From assembly GCF_018617395.1 (NCBI RefSeq), contig NZ_JACSKC010000001.1, forward strand, positions 1,612,001 through 1,676,000: a DNA stretch of 64,000 nt. The letters are read 5' to 3'. This stretch comes from Exiguobacterium sp. s48. Its GTDB lineage: Bacteria > Bacillota > Bacilli > Exiguobacteriales > Exiguobacteriaceae. Positions within the stretch are counted from its first letter, which is position 1, and every line of letters begins with the position of its first letter. Under the pieces are notes generated by a model. That model was not told where the DNA came from, searched no databases, and saw nothing but the letters and a program-made list of their open reading frames with translations. The position numbers and the translations under genes were made by a program. Shown one piece after another: positions 32,143 through 40,987 of this stretch.

Positions 32143-33384
32143 TTAGTTTGAAGTCGGTGTGTTCGACGGACGTTGCATCCGTCCGATTCCTTCGTACGAC
32201 ACATCGCCTGGGTCACGGGCGAACTTCCATGCGTTCCGTGCATCGATCAATCGGCGCTGGCGCATGCCATTGAAGGCATCTGGTGCCAAATTCACGATCT
32301 CATCCCATTCTGTGACGAGAATGGCATAATCGGCTCCCTCCAAGGCCTCTTCGACCGTCGTCGCTTGTGGATAGTCCCATGTGGCAACCGGGTCATACCC
32401 GATCACGTCCACGTCACGGGCCACCATATGGTGGGCAAGTAAGATCGATGGGGCATCCCGCATATCGTCCGTTCCCGGTTTGAATGCCAAACCAAGGATG
32501 GCCACGCGCATGTTCGGTTCAACGTTCAATTTTGAGAGCACATACTCGATTTGCGACTCATTCACTTTTGCCGCAGCCCGGATGACACGCAGGTCAATCT
32601 CGTTCTCACTCGCGACGTGAAGGAGTGCATTCATGTCTTTCGGGAAACAAGAACCCCCGTAACCGATCCCTGCGTTCAAGAATGAACGTCCGATACGTGG
32701 GTCAAGTCCCATTCCGTCCGCAATTGTTGAAATGTCCGCGCCTGCTTGATCAGCTAAACGCGACAAATCGTTCATGAAGCTGATTTTCGTGGCCAAAAAG
32801 GCGTTTGAGGCGTATTTAATCAGTTCTGCGTTAATCGGCGTCGTACAGATGAGCGGAACACCGAGGCGTCCGTAGATACCTGCCAACTCTTCTGCGACCT
32901 CTAAATTTTCACATCCGATGACGACACGGTGTGGTTTCATGACATCTGCGAGGGCACGTCCTTCTTGTAGGAATTCAGGTACAATCGCAAACGTATGAGA
33001 AGGGTACATCAAATTTAGTAAATCCGTCGTGCCAGGTGGGACCGAGCTGCGAATGACGATTTTATGTTTCGTGTTTAGCTCCGAGAGGACCGCTTCGATA
33101 TAGGATAAGTCACAGCTTCCATCCGGCTTGCTTGGTGTCCCGACTGCAAGAATCAAATAATCGACCTGTTGCGTATCCTCGATTCGGCTCGTCAATTGGA
33201 TTTGATCGGCGTGTTCTTGTAACACCTCTGCCATGCCTGGTTCATGGAATGGCGGGTGCCCACTCATGAGAAGGCGTAACTTCTCTTCGTCCGCTTCAAC
33301 CCCGACCACGTGATGACCGGCTTTTGCCAAACCACAAAGTGTAGCCAATCCAACGTATCCTAAACCAACTATTCCAAATTTCAC
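32143..33384 (-). CDS. ugd: UDP-glucose 6-dehydrogenase
   Basis: 413-residue NAD-dependent enzyme that oxidises UDP-glucose to UDP-glucuronate. The N-terminal Rossmann motif is FGIVGLGYVG (3-12), then VGTPS (81-85) and the catalytic Cys246 in GYGGSCFPKD. Length and order match TuaD/Ugd. UDP-mannose-type dehydrogenases (WecC, CapL) look different around the active site, but this is from memory. Translation starts at GTG 33384 after GGAGGAACT. It lies 474 nt past the polysaccharide locus, on the same strand but with a divergent small gene between, so it is its own transcription unit and probably serves that locus. Confidence 0.9.
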   Translation of the reverse strand: MKFGIVGLGYVGLATLCGLAKAGHHVVGVEADEEKLRLLMSGHPPFHEPGMAEVLQEHADQIQLTSRIEDTQQVDYLILAVGTPSKPDGSCDLSYIEAVLSELNTKHKIVIRSSVPPGTTDLLNLMYPSHTFAIVPEFLQEGRALADVMKPHRVVIGCENLEVAEELAGIYGRLGVPLICTTPINAELIKYASNAFLATKISFMNDLSRLADQAGADISTIADGMGLDPRIGRSFLNAGIGYGGSCFPKDMNALLHVASENEIDLRVIRAAAKVNESQIEYVLSKLNVEPNMRVAILGLAFKPGTDDMRDAPSILLAHHMVARDVDVIGYDPVATWDYPQATTVEEALEGADYAILVTEWDEIVNLAPDAFNGMRQRRLIDARNAWKFARDPGDVSYEGIGRMQRPSNTPTSN

Positions 33385-33509
33385 ATCAGTTCCTCCTTCA
33401 ATCATCTTATATAAGCGTACCGAAACACGCCTAAGAAGTGAAGCTTCTAACACTCTCTCGATATTCTTTGCTATAATGAGTCAAAATGATGGGTGAAAGG
33501 ACAAACCGC

Positions 33510-33749
33510 ATGGGCTTAATCGCTTTTTTCTTGGTTACATTGTTCGTTTATTTTTGGCTTCCAGTCCGGGGGGGACTGAAAACATTTCTACTCGTTTTGA
33601 TCATGGTGAGCGGATGGCTCTCCATCTTCGAATTGGTCTCGATTCTTGAAGCGAGACCGTGGGTGTTCGCACCCATTCTACTCGTCATTGTTGCTGTGAT
33701 TTGGAAAGTACAGCGCGACCGCAAACGAGAGCTAAAGAAAAGTGTTTGA
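33510..33749 (+). CDS. Small membrane protein, 79 aa
   Basis: 79-residue protein starting MGLIAFFLVTLFVYFWLPV with three hydrophobic stretches (about 2-20, 24-43 and 46-65) and a strongly basic tail KVQRDRKRELKKSV. Orientation is probably C-terminus inside. GTGAAAGG sets the ATG at 33510. It lies between ugd and rfbB, divergent from ugd. No family recognised. Confidence 0.6.
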   Translation: MGLIAFFLVTLFVYFWLPVRGGLKTFLLVLIMVSGWLSIFELVSILEARPWVFAPILLVIVAVIWKVQRDRKRELKKSV

Positions 33750-33774
33750 CCTCGGTCAGGCGCTTTTTCTTTTT
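33739..33774 (+). terminator. Terminator of the 79-aa membrane protein gene
   Basis: AGTGTTTGACC pairs with GGTCAGGCGCT (with G-U pairs), followed by T5. It includes the stop codon. Confidence 0.75.
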
Positions 33775-33812
33775 GTACTATTCTACACAAGGTGTAAAGC
33801 TCCTGCCTAATG

Positions 33813-33839
33813 AAAAAAGAAGCGCCATGATGCGCTTCT
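33813..33839 (-). terminator. Terminator at the end of the polysaccharide operon
   Basis: AGAAGCGC pairs with GCGCTTCT around CATGAT; six A precede it on the plus strand, giving a U tract on the minus strand. It lies 18 nt after rfbB. Confidence 0.88.
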
Positions 33840-33857
33840 CATTTCCGTTTCACTCAT

Positions 33858-34913
33858 TCAAATGGATGAATACATCTTCTCATAATAGGAACGATATGCT
33901 CCCGACACGATGTCCTCGACCCACTCCGGATGATTGCGATACCATTCAATCGTTTCTTCGATGCCTTGTTCGAAACGATATCGCGGTGTCCATCCTAGCT
34001 CTTCTTTCATTTTTGTCGCATCAATCGCATAGCGCCGGTCGTGTCCTGGCCGATCGGCTACAAATTGAATCCGGTCTTCGGGTAAGTCAAACGCCTGTAA
34101 AATCGTTCGAACGAGCTCGAGGTTCGTCTTCTCGTTGTGCCCACCAATATTGTACACTTCTCCGACTCGCCCGTTTTGGCGAACGAGATCGATGGCCTCA
34201 CAATGATCTTGAACGTGTAACCAATCCCGGATGTGTCCCCCGTCTCCATATACCGGAAGCGGCTTGCCGGTCATGCAGTGATGAACCATGAGCGGAATCA
34301 ATTTTTCAGGAAATTGATATGGGCCATAGTTGTTGCTGCAGCGGGTCATTTTAATCGGTAACCCGTACGTCTCATGATAGGAGCGGACGAGTAGGTCTGC
34401 CCCTGCTTTTGAGGCCGAGTACGGACTGTTCGGTGCGAGTGGGGTGTCTTCCGTGAAGTAGCCCGTCTCTCCGAGCGATCCGTACACTTCATCCGTCGAC
34501 ACATGGACGAAACAAACATCAGCTCGGTATTCCCGACTATACTTGTCGTCCGGGTATCGTTTCCAATGACGTAGGGCCACATCAAGCAAGACTTGTGTCC
34601 CAAGAATATTTGTCGATAAGAACAACTCAGGTTCGAGAATGCTTCGGTCGACATGCGATTCCGCAGCGAAATGCACGACTTCGTCAATCTCAAAGAGCGA
34701 GAACAGTTCATCGATCGCCGGACGGTCTCGGATATCCACTTTACGAAACACATAGAGCGGATCGGTCTCGAACGCTTTGACGTTCTCTAGATTACCAGCA
34801 TAGGTCAAAGCATCGACATTAAGAATTCGCGACGTCGGATGTTTTTCCCGCAAGTGTTTTATGAAATTTGATCCGATGAACCCGGCTCCGCCAGTCACTA
34901 GGATTGTATGCAT
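33858..34913 (-). CDS. rfbB: dTDP-glucose 4,6-dehydratase
   Basis: 351-residue extended SDR enzyme that converts dTDP-glucose to dTDP-4-keto-6-deoxyglucose. It has [10 protein letters not shown] (8-17), the active-site loop STDEVYG and the catalytic YxxxK in YSASKAGAD, plus [18 protein letters not shown], diagnostic for RmlB. Its ATG (34913, after GGAAGGAG) lies 95 nt inside the rfbA reading frame. It is the last gene of the locus. The usual next genes of rhamnose synthesis, rfbC and rfbD, are absent here, so the product probably goes to the aminotransferase encoded upstream. Confidence 0.95.
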   Translation of the reverse strand: MHTILVTGGAGFIGSNFIKHLREKHPTSRILNVDALTYAGNLENVKAFETDPLYVFRKVDIRDRPAIDELFSLFEIDEVVHFAAESHVDRSILEPELFLSTNILGTQVLLDVALRHWKRYPDDKYSREYRADVCFVHVSTDEVYGSLGETGYFTEDTPLAPNSPYSASKAGADLLVRSYHETYGLPIKMTRCSNNYGPYQFPEKLIPLMVHHCMTGKPLPVYGDGGHIRDWLHVQDHCEAIDLVRQNGRVGEVYNIGGHNEKTNLELVRTILQAFDLPEDRIQFVADRPGHDRRYAIDATKMKEELGWTPRYRFEQGIEETIEWYRNHPEWVEDIVSGAYRSYYEKMYSSI

Positions 34914-35790
34914 TGGTCTGTTCTCCTTCCTCTAGCAGTGAAATCAAATATTGGCCATAGTCTGTCATCTTAAGCGTCTGACCGATATCGGCCAACTGTT
35001 CACGTGTGATGAATCCACGACGCCAAGCGATTTCTTCTAGACAGGCGATGTAATAACCTTGACGCTCTTGAACGGTTTGAACGAAAATCGAGGCCTTAAT
35101 CATTCCTTCCGGCGTTCCTGTATCGAGCCAAGCCATTCCCCGACCGAAGAGGACGACGTTCAACTCGCCCCGTTCCAAGTACATTTGGTTGATGGATGTG
35201 ATTTCAAGTTCTCCACGCGGAGATGGTTTGACTTGTTTGGCGAACTTGACGACTTGGTTGTCGTAGAAATAAAGTCCCGGTACCGCATAGTTTGATTTCG
35301 GGACTGCCGGTTTTTCTTCAATCGATAAGACACGGTGGTCGGCATCAAACTCGACGACCCCGAAGGCGCGAGGATCTTTGACCGGATATCCAAATACCGT
35401 CGCCCCCGACTTCCGCTCTTTCGCGTCTTGCAAGAATTGCGTCAAGTTTGGTCCGTAGAAGACGTTGTCGCCGAGAATGAGGCAAACCGAGTCATCCCCG
35501 ATGAACGATTCTCCGAGAATGAAGGCGTCGGCGAGACCGACCGGCCGCTGTTGTACCTGATACGTGATGGAGATGCCGAGCTGGTGTCCGTCACCGAACA
35601 GTCGCTCGTAGCCCCCGATATCTTTCGGGGTCGAGATGAGCAGAACTTCTTTGATCCCGGCAAGCATCAAGACTGACATCGGATAATAGATGAGGGGCTT
35701 GTCGTAAATCGGTAACAGTTGTTTCGAGACTGCCTTCGTCATCGGGTAGAGACGTGTGCCGTTCCCACCCGCTAGAATGATTCCTTTCAT
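34819..35790 (-). CDS. rfbA: Glucose-1-phosphate thymidylyltransferase, with run-on C-terminus
   Basis: Makes dTDP-glucose from glucose-1-phosphate and dTTP. The nucleotidyltransferase signature [20 protein letters not shown] is at residues 8-27 and the substrate region [14 protein letters not shown] near 195. The family is about 290 residues; this one is 323. Its typical end ([10 protein letters not shown]) is followed by about 33 residues encoded by the first 95 nt of rfbB in another frame ([17 protein letters not shown] and beyond). Either the stop codon was lost or a frameshift occurred. It overlaps the aminotransferase gene by 4 nt. Confidence 0.92.
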   Translation of the reverse strand: MKGIILAGGNGTRLYPMTKAVSKQLLPIYDKPLIYYPMSVLMLAGIKEVLLISTPKDIGGYERLFGDGHQLGISITYQVQQRPVGLADAFILGESFIGDDSVCLILGDNVFYGPNLTQFLQDAKERKSGATVFGYPVKDPRAFGVVEFDADHRVLSIEEKPAVPKSNYAVPGLYFYDNQVVKFAKQVKPSPRGELEITSINQMYLERGELNVVLFGRGMAWLDTGTPEGMIKASIFVQTVQERQGYYIACLEEIAWRRGFITREQLADIGQTLKMTDYGQYLISLLEEGEQTNAYNPSDWRSRVHRIKFHKTLAGKTSDVANS

Positions 35791-36905
35791 CGTTCGTTCC
35801 CTCCTTCAAGGATTACGTCACAAATGCGGTCGACCATCTCTCGTGTCATGTCCGGATAAAGCGGTAACGTGATTACTCGATCCGAGACATATGTTGCGTT
35901 TGGTACGGATACATCAAATTCGTAACAGCCAAAGTCGGTGACGAGTGGATAAAAATACTTTCGTGCGAGGATGCCATGTTGGGCTAAGTATGCCATCAAT
36001 CCATCACGTGCCTCTTTACCCGGCGTGACGAGAATCGGATAATACGCATAATTGGAGTCGGTTTGCTCGTTCCGAAGGTTCAATCGTAAAAACGACGCCT
36101 CCCCCAATCGTTCATCATACCGTTCAACTAAGCGTTTCCGTTTATCAATATCTGAATCGATTCGCGGAAGGTTGCACCGTCCCATCGCTGCTTGAAACTC
36201 ATTCATTTTGGCGTTTCCCCCGACCGATTCAACCGTTTCTGGACCTGTGATTCCAAAGTTGACCGCTTGATGGATGGCCTCGACGTAACGTTCCTCTCGA
36301 AACGTCAATGCCCCTCCTTCAATCGTATGAAAGACCTTCGTCGCATGAAAGCTGAACATCGTGAGGTCTCCGAACGTCGCGACGTCACGTCCTTTGTGAC
36401 GTACACCGAATGCGTGCGCTCCGTCATATAACACCCGAAGTCCATATCGTTTGGCAAGTTGCTCAATCGCATCCACGTCACATACATTTCCGTAAACATG
36501 AACGGGCAGGATTGCCGTTGTCCGTTCCGTGATTAACGCCTCAATCTTGTTGACATCAATCGTATAGTCGACCGGATTGATGTCACAAAAGACCGGCGTA
36601 ATCTGTTTTCGAATTAGCGCATGTGTCGTCGAGGCGAATGTGAACGGGGTCGTGATGACCTCACCTGTCAACCCGAGCACGTCAATCGCCGTCTCGAGCG
36701 CTAAATGTCCGTTCGTCAAAAGAGAGACGTGCGGGACGTGGAGACGCTGTTGCAGCTCTTCTTCAAGCGCACGCACATGCTCGCCGCGATTGCTCAAGTG
36801 ACGGGATTCCCAAAGCGGGCGAATCATGTCGACGTATGCATCGAACTCAGGCATGCTCGGGCGCGTCACAGGAACGTTTGAAATCTCTTGTTTTGATGAA
36901 TTCAT
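35787..36905 (-). CDS. DegT/DnrJ/EryC1-family sugar aminotransferase
   Basis: 372-residue PLP enzyme. Catalytic Lys190 ([13 protein letters not shown]), Asp161 (DGAHAFG) and the TTPFTFAST loop mark it as a nucleotide-sugar aminotransferase. Close relatives are VioA (dTDP-4-amino-4,6-dideoxyglucose) and FdtB (3-amino sugars). With rfbA and rfbB adjacent, the substrate is probably dTDP-4-keto-6-deoxyglucose or its isomer. I cannot choose between a 3- and 4-amino product; no ketoisomerase (FdtA) gene is seen here, which favours the 4-amino sugar. It overlaps rfbA by 4 nt. Confidence 0.88.
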   Translation of the reverse strand: MNSSKQEISNVPVTRPSMPEFDAYVDMIRPLWESRHLSNRGEHVRALEEELQQRLHVPHVSLLTNGHLALETAIDVLGLTGEVITTPFTFASTTHALIRKQITPVFCDINPVDYTIDVNKIEALITERTTAILPVHVYGNVCDVDAIEQLAKRYGLRVLYDGAHAFGVRHKGRDVATFGDLTMFSFHATKVFHTIEGGALTFREERYVEAIHQAVNFGITGPETVESVGGNAKMNEFQAAMGRCNLPRIDSDIDKRKRLVERYDERLGEASFLRLNLRNEQTDSNYAYYPILVTPGKEARDGLMAYLAQHGILARKYFYPLVTDFGCYEFDVSVPNATYVSDRVITLPLYPDMTREMVDRICDVILEGGNER

Positions 36906-36931
36906 CCAAATCCCCTCACTTTCATCTACAT

Positions 36932-37630
36932 CTAATTGAATGAAAATGTGCCAAGTAGTTCACGAACACGTGTCTTTGAGTTGAACATAAGTACGTCAAT
37001 GATGGATAAATTCGGAACAAATTCTCCTCCAAATTGTCGGTACACGATCGGTTGCATTTCGAGAAATTCAAGATAAACCCCTTCGTTTTCAAACGTCTCC
37101 CGTTCATAAATCACTTTCCCACCGATTGGATTAATGTAGTGCGTTGCATCAAAGCGGTGACATAAATCGAGAAGCCGAGCTTCTTTTTTTAAATTCATCT
37201 CATTTTCAAAAGAGGAAGTGTAATAAATCTTCGTATCCAGTTCGAGATAATCCTTAATGGTTTCAAGTTGAAATCCAAGATAACGCGCAACGTTCATTTC
37301 GTCATGTCGCAATATTTTTTCAAGATGTGGCATTAACTCCGAATAATAAGGTGCTTTATGATATGCATGGTGTAATAACGTTAACTGGCGTTCAATCGTT
37401 TGATCCGGATTCGCTCGCAAATGATCTAAGATGAGTCGATTTTGACTCATTTTTTGAATTGGTAACGTGAAGGGATGCGCCCTCCCGTTCAATAAGATTT
37501 GATTACGATGAATCCAACCTTTTTTAATAAAGTGGACGTCATCGAATATGAGAAAAAAATCGACGATGGCCATGAGCTGAAAGTATCCGAGATACGGAAA
37601 GAAGTATGGTTGCATGATGGCGATTTTCAT
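36932..37630 (-). CDS. WbqC-family protein
   Basis: 232-residue cytoplasmic protein starting MKIAIMQPYFFPYLGYFQLM, with DVHFIKKGWIHRNQIL and SIIDVLMFNS near the end. These are hallmarks of the WbqC family, found in O-antigen and capsule clusters that make amino-acid-modified amino sugars. The exact reaction is not settled to my knowledge. Here it sits beside the aminotransferase and two genes from an ATP-grasp ligase. The ATG at 37630 follows GGTGAAAAGG; two GTG codons upstream are weaker. The region looks A+T-rich compared with the flanks. Confidence 0.82.
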   Translation of the reverse strand: MKIAIMQPYFFPYLGYFQLMAIVDFFLIFDDVHFIKKGWIHRNQILLNGRAHPFTLPIQKMSQNRLILDHLRANPDQTIERQLTLLHHAYHKAPYYSELMPHLEKILRHDEMNVARYLGFQLETIKDYLELDTKIYYTSSFENEMNLKKEARLLDLCHRFDATHYINPIGGKVIYERETFENEGVYLEFLEMQPIVYRQFGGEFVPNLSIIDVLMFNSKTRVRELLGTFSFN

Positions 37631-37642
37631 CCTTTTCACCAC

Positions 37643-38623
37643 CTAGGCCAATCTTCGATCGCGTAACCGAATAAGCCATTCAACCACGTGTGGCTGATGT
37701 AACATCAAGTATGGTCGAATGCGTTCAATGCCAACAAATCGATCAAGATAGCGGGAATAGCGTGATGAGCGAAGAACATCATACTCTCCTTTCAACCGAT
37801 GAAGACCTACTTCAAAGGAAATACGAGATAGTTCTAGGTCCTTATGATATTTCCCTTGCGTATACTCATCGAACACATCGATGAAATGAATGAATTGTTC
37901 ATGCCGCTGAATGTCTCGTTGTCGATTCCCTTCATTCCAAATCGTTGTGGCAGATCCTTCGACACCATATCGATAAACCCCCATCACATCCGGCATATAA
38001 TAAGCATAGCCTTTGCTTGCCACATAGAGCCTCGTTGATCCATCACTCGCTGGAGTATCCTTTAACCATTCAGGTGCCGAGGCGACAAGTCCGTTCGGAT
38101 AAAGCATCGACATGGATGGAATAAATCCGAGAAGCTGTAATTCCCCTGCATCGTAAGTTCGAGCCGTTTTTGAAGCAAGCTTTCTGTTTTCTGGCATCCA
38201 TGGAATCACTCGCCAATTATGATGAAATACACCATTTGTTTCAACATACGCATCGTGGAAGCAAAGTGTACACGCTGGATGGGCCTCCATATAATCCACT
38301 TGTTTTTGTAGTTTCAACGGATCAATCCAATAATCATCCCCGTCACAGATGGCAACGTATTTCCCCTGTGCCCGTTCTTCATTGAAACGATTCATGAATA
38401 CGCCTTTAGAATATTGATTCTCCGTTTGATATATCGCTTTGATTTTATCCGGGTGTTTTGCCTCATAAGAACGAATAATCTCTGCCGTCCCGTCCGTTGA
38501 AGCATCATCGTGAATCAAAATTTCAAAATCAAAATCTGTTCGTTGATTCAAAAAACTTTCAATTGCTTGACCGATATATGCTGCATGATTGTAAGTGATG
38601 CAGTTGATGCTGACCATCAACAT
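37643..38623 (-). CDS. Glycosyltransferase family 2
   Basis: 326-residue GT-A transferase. It begins MLMVSINCITYNHAAYIGQA, carries HDDASTDGT (39-46) and the metal-binding DGDDYW (94-99), and has a C-terminal helical part. No membrane anchor is visible. It adds a sugar to the lipid-linked repeat unit; donor and linkage cannot be read from sequence. GGAGGG precedes the ATG. It lies between capF and the WbqC gene. Confidence 0.9.
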   Translation of the reverse strand: MLMVSINCITYNHAAYIGQAIESFLNQRTDFDFEILIHDDASTDGTAEIIRSYEAKHPDKIKAIYQTENQYSKGVFMNRFNEERAQGKYVAICDGDDYWIDPLKLQKQVDYMEAHPACTLCFHDAYVETNGVFHHNWRVIPWMPENRKLASKTARTYDAGELQLLGFIPSMSMLYPNGLVASAPEWLKDTPASDGSTRLYVASKGYAYYMPDVMGVYRYGVEGSATTIWNEGNRQRDIQRHEQFIHFIDVFDEYTQGKYHKDLELSRISFEVGLHRLKGEYDVLRSSRYSRYLDRFVGIERIRPYLMLHQPHVVEWLIRLRDRRLA

Positions 38624-38637
38624 GAGCTTCCCTCCTC

Positions 38638-39753
38638 TCAGGACACTTCGGATTCGTACTCCTCAACTTTTTGCGCATAAGTGTCTGGTGACAGAACATC
38701 AAACGGTTCATTGACCCACATGACCGTGATTAAATCAACCGTTCCTGTGTTTTCAATGTTGTGCACATATCCTGGCGGGATATCAATGACTTCAAGCTGC
38801 TCACCACTGACATGAAAGACCATCACTTTCTCATGATCAATGGCGCGCAACCGAATGATTCCCTCCCCGCTAACGACGATAAATTGTTCATGCTTCGTAT
38901 CATGCCAATGCTCCCCTTTTGTCACACCTGGTCGAGCAATGTTGACCGATACTTGCCCACGGTCGGGTGTTTTAAATAACTCTGTGAACGATCCTCGTGC
39001 GTCTTGGTGCATCTTGAGTGATGTCGTCATTCGTTCCATCGGTAAGTAACTCACATACGTACTATATAGTTGCTTGATGAAACGATTAGACAAATCAGGA
39101 ATACCTCGTGCCTTTCGAACTGTCTCAAATGATTCAATCGTTCTTGCGACATCAAATAATGTCATGTCATGTGAGATTACCACTGGGTATAGTTCGGCAG
39201 GTTCATTTAATACTGATACGAACGATGCCACGACATCATCAATGTGTGCCAACGTCATGAGGCGCTCCGGATTTAAAATTTCGAGTGTTTGTCCATGAGC
39301 TACTTGATGACAAAACGTTGCGACGGCGCTATTGTAAAACGGACGTGCCCACTTCCCAAATACATTTGGTAACCGATACAGGTACACATTCGTTTCAGCT
39401 CGTTCCGCGTATATGAGTAATGTCTCTTCCGCTTCCCTTTTACTCACTCCATATGGATTATTCATTTGTGCTTGTGTTGACGATGCAAACACAACCGGAA
39501 CGGGATTGTAAGAGAGTAATTCCATCGCAATGGCTTCAGTGAATCCAACATTTTCGGAAGTGAAGGCATCTGGATTATTCGGTCGATTGACGCCTGCAAG
39601 ATGGTATACGAAGTCTGCTCGCCGAAGTGCTCGACTTCGTTGAGCCGGACTAGTCTGTCTTGTAATGGGAAGCACTGTGTGACCAAGCCGTTGTAAAGCA
39701 AGAACGAGATGTTTCCCTAAAAAACCGTTGGCGCCTGTGACGACGATGTCCAT
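38638..39753 (-). CDS. capF: CapF-type bifunctional SDR/cupin enzyme (UDP-L-FucNAc pathway)
   Basis: 371 residues in two domains. The N-terminal SDR (about 1-243) has TGANGFLGKH and the catalytic YGVSK, and the C-terminal cupin (about 245-371) has the metal-binding GEHWHDTKHEQF and YVHNIENTG. In S. aureus CapF takes the CapE product and, through epimerisation by the cupin and reduction by the SDR, makes UDP-2-acetamido-2,6-dideoxy-L-talose, which CapG converts to UDP-N-acetyl-L-fucosamine. Its ATG lies 37 nt inside the ATP-grasp gene, after GGAGGG. Confidence 0.93.
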   Translation of the reverse strand: MDIVVTGANGFLGKHLVLALQRLGHTVLPITRQTSPAQRSRALRRADFVYHLAGVNRPNNPDAFTSENVGFTEAIAMELLSYNPVPVVFASSTQAQMNNPYGVSKREAEETLLIYAERAETNVYLYRLPNVFGKWARPFYNSAVATFCHQVAHGQTLEILNPERLMTLAHIDDVVASFVSVLNEPAELYPVVISHDMTLFDVARTIESFETVRKARGIPDLSNRFIKQLYSTYVSYLPMERMTTSLKMHQDARGSFTELFKTPDRGQVSVNIARPGVTKGEHWHDTKHEQFIVVSGEGIIRLRAIDHEKVMVFHVSGEQLEVIDIPPGYVHNIENTGTVDLITVMWVNEPFDVLSPDTYAQKVEEYESEVS

Positions 39754-40973
39754 ATGGATCCCTCCTCTGTTCTATCTGGTGTGACATGGATGCTTATCCA
39801 GTTCTCAGGATGATCAAGCAACTCAATCATGGCCCCTACATTCGGAAAACTGACAATGAGACTGCCGAGGGCCCGATTCGCACCCTCAAACCGATAGACG
39901 TCGGCACCAATGTCAACATTGAAGTGTGTCGCTACGACCGTATAATCACCTGGAGCAAATGTAATCCCTTCAAATTTGCCGTTCTGTTGGCTCCCTAGAA
40001 TAAAATACGATGAGGGGACCGTGACAGGGCGTTGTTCAAGTAATACCTCTTTACCAAGCGCCAGATTGATCGTCGCTTCGACGAGGTCGACACCTGTCGC
40101 CTGCTCAATGATTTGAGGAATATAGTTTCCTCCGTTCCGGGGACCGATGTCCATCAAATAAACATCGTCACCTTTGACAAAAATATCGAAGTTCAGCGGT
40201 CCTTGATTCATACCAACCCGTGTGATCATTCGTTGGAGTGTCGCATGGACACGTTCGAGCGTCTCATCCGAATGTACACTCGGGAAGCTTGCCCCAATCG
40301 GCGCGAACGGATTGACTCCGTTGACATTGAAGTGACTGTTGCCAAAACAACGGAAAATGAGTTCCCCTCCGATCACAAATCCGTCCCCCGCCACTTGATA
40401 TCCATCTCGTGTCACCCATTCCTCCAACACGATTTCGTGGGTGAATGAGACATCAAATGCCGCTTTAAACTTTCGACGAACATGCTCTGCATCTTCCGTA
40501 CGGGTGACGCGACTAATTCCTTTACTTCCGGATGCATCCGCTGGCTTTACAACATATATCCCATTTAGGGTGGATAACGTTTCTTCTGCCTCACTCATTT
40601 CATGGAATGTGAATGCTTTTGGTACGGCGAATCCGTTCTCGGACAAAAATTGACGAAACTTCCCTTTGTTCGTCAATGTCTCGACGGTTTGATAGGAGTT
40701 TGTCTTAAGTCCGAGTGCCTCGCTAACAAAGGCGGCTGTTCGTGAGGCAGGATCGGAAGCGTAGGCCAAGATTCCATCGATTTGTTCATGTCGAGCCACA
40801 TCGAGTACTGCCTGTTGATCAAGCGAGCTGATGGCATAATAGCAATCCGCCACAAGGCGCCCAGGATTATCCGGTAAGTAGTCACAGAGAATCGTAAAAA
40901 TTCCTTTTTCTTTCGCTTTCTCAATGACAGGTACTTGGTGCTTTGCACCTCCGAGCAACATGAGTTTTAACAT
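39717..40973 (-). CDS. ATP-grasp carboxylate-amine ligase
   Basis: 418-residue ATP-grasp protein. It has a preATP domain (LMLLGGAKHQ), a KPADASGSKGI loop near 143-153, VLEEWV, and the metal-binding DIGPRNGGNYIP. Enzymes of this fold join a carboxylate to an amine with ATP. Relatives sit in polysaccharide clusters and are thought to add an amino acid to an amino sugar. No partner is known here. Its last 37 nt overlap capF in another frame, giving a run-on tail TEEGSIWTSSSQAPTVF. Confidence 0.88.
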   Translation of the reverse strand: MLKLMLLGGAKHQVPVIEKAKEKGIFTILCDYLPDNPGRLVADCYYAISSLDQQAVLDVARHEQIDGILAYASDPASRTAAFVSEALGLKTNSYQTVETLTNKGKFRQFLSENGFAVPKAFTFHEMSEAEETLSTLNGIYVVKPADASGSKGISRVTRTEDAEHVRRKFKAAFDVSFTHEIVLEEWVTRDGYQVAGDGFVIGGELIFRCFGNSHFNVNGVNPFAPIGASFPSVHSDETLERVHATLQRMITRVGMNQGPLNFDIFVKGDDVYLMDIGPRNGGNYIPQIIEQATGVDLVEATINLALGKEVLLEQRPVTVPSSYFILGSQQNGKFEGITFAPGDYTVVATHFNVDIGADVYRFEGANRALGSLIVSFPNVGAMIELLDHPENWISIHVTPDRTEEGSIWTSSSQAPTVF

Positions 40974-40987
40974 GCGAGACGTCTCCT

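Noticed and set aside
33659-34291. 210-codon plus-strand frame across rfbB
   Set aside because: Antisense to the well-conserved rfbB gene and contains its terminator; composition is not protein-like.
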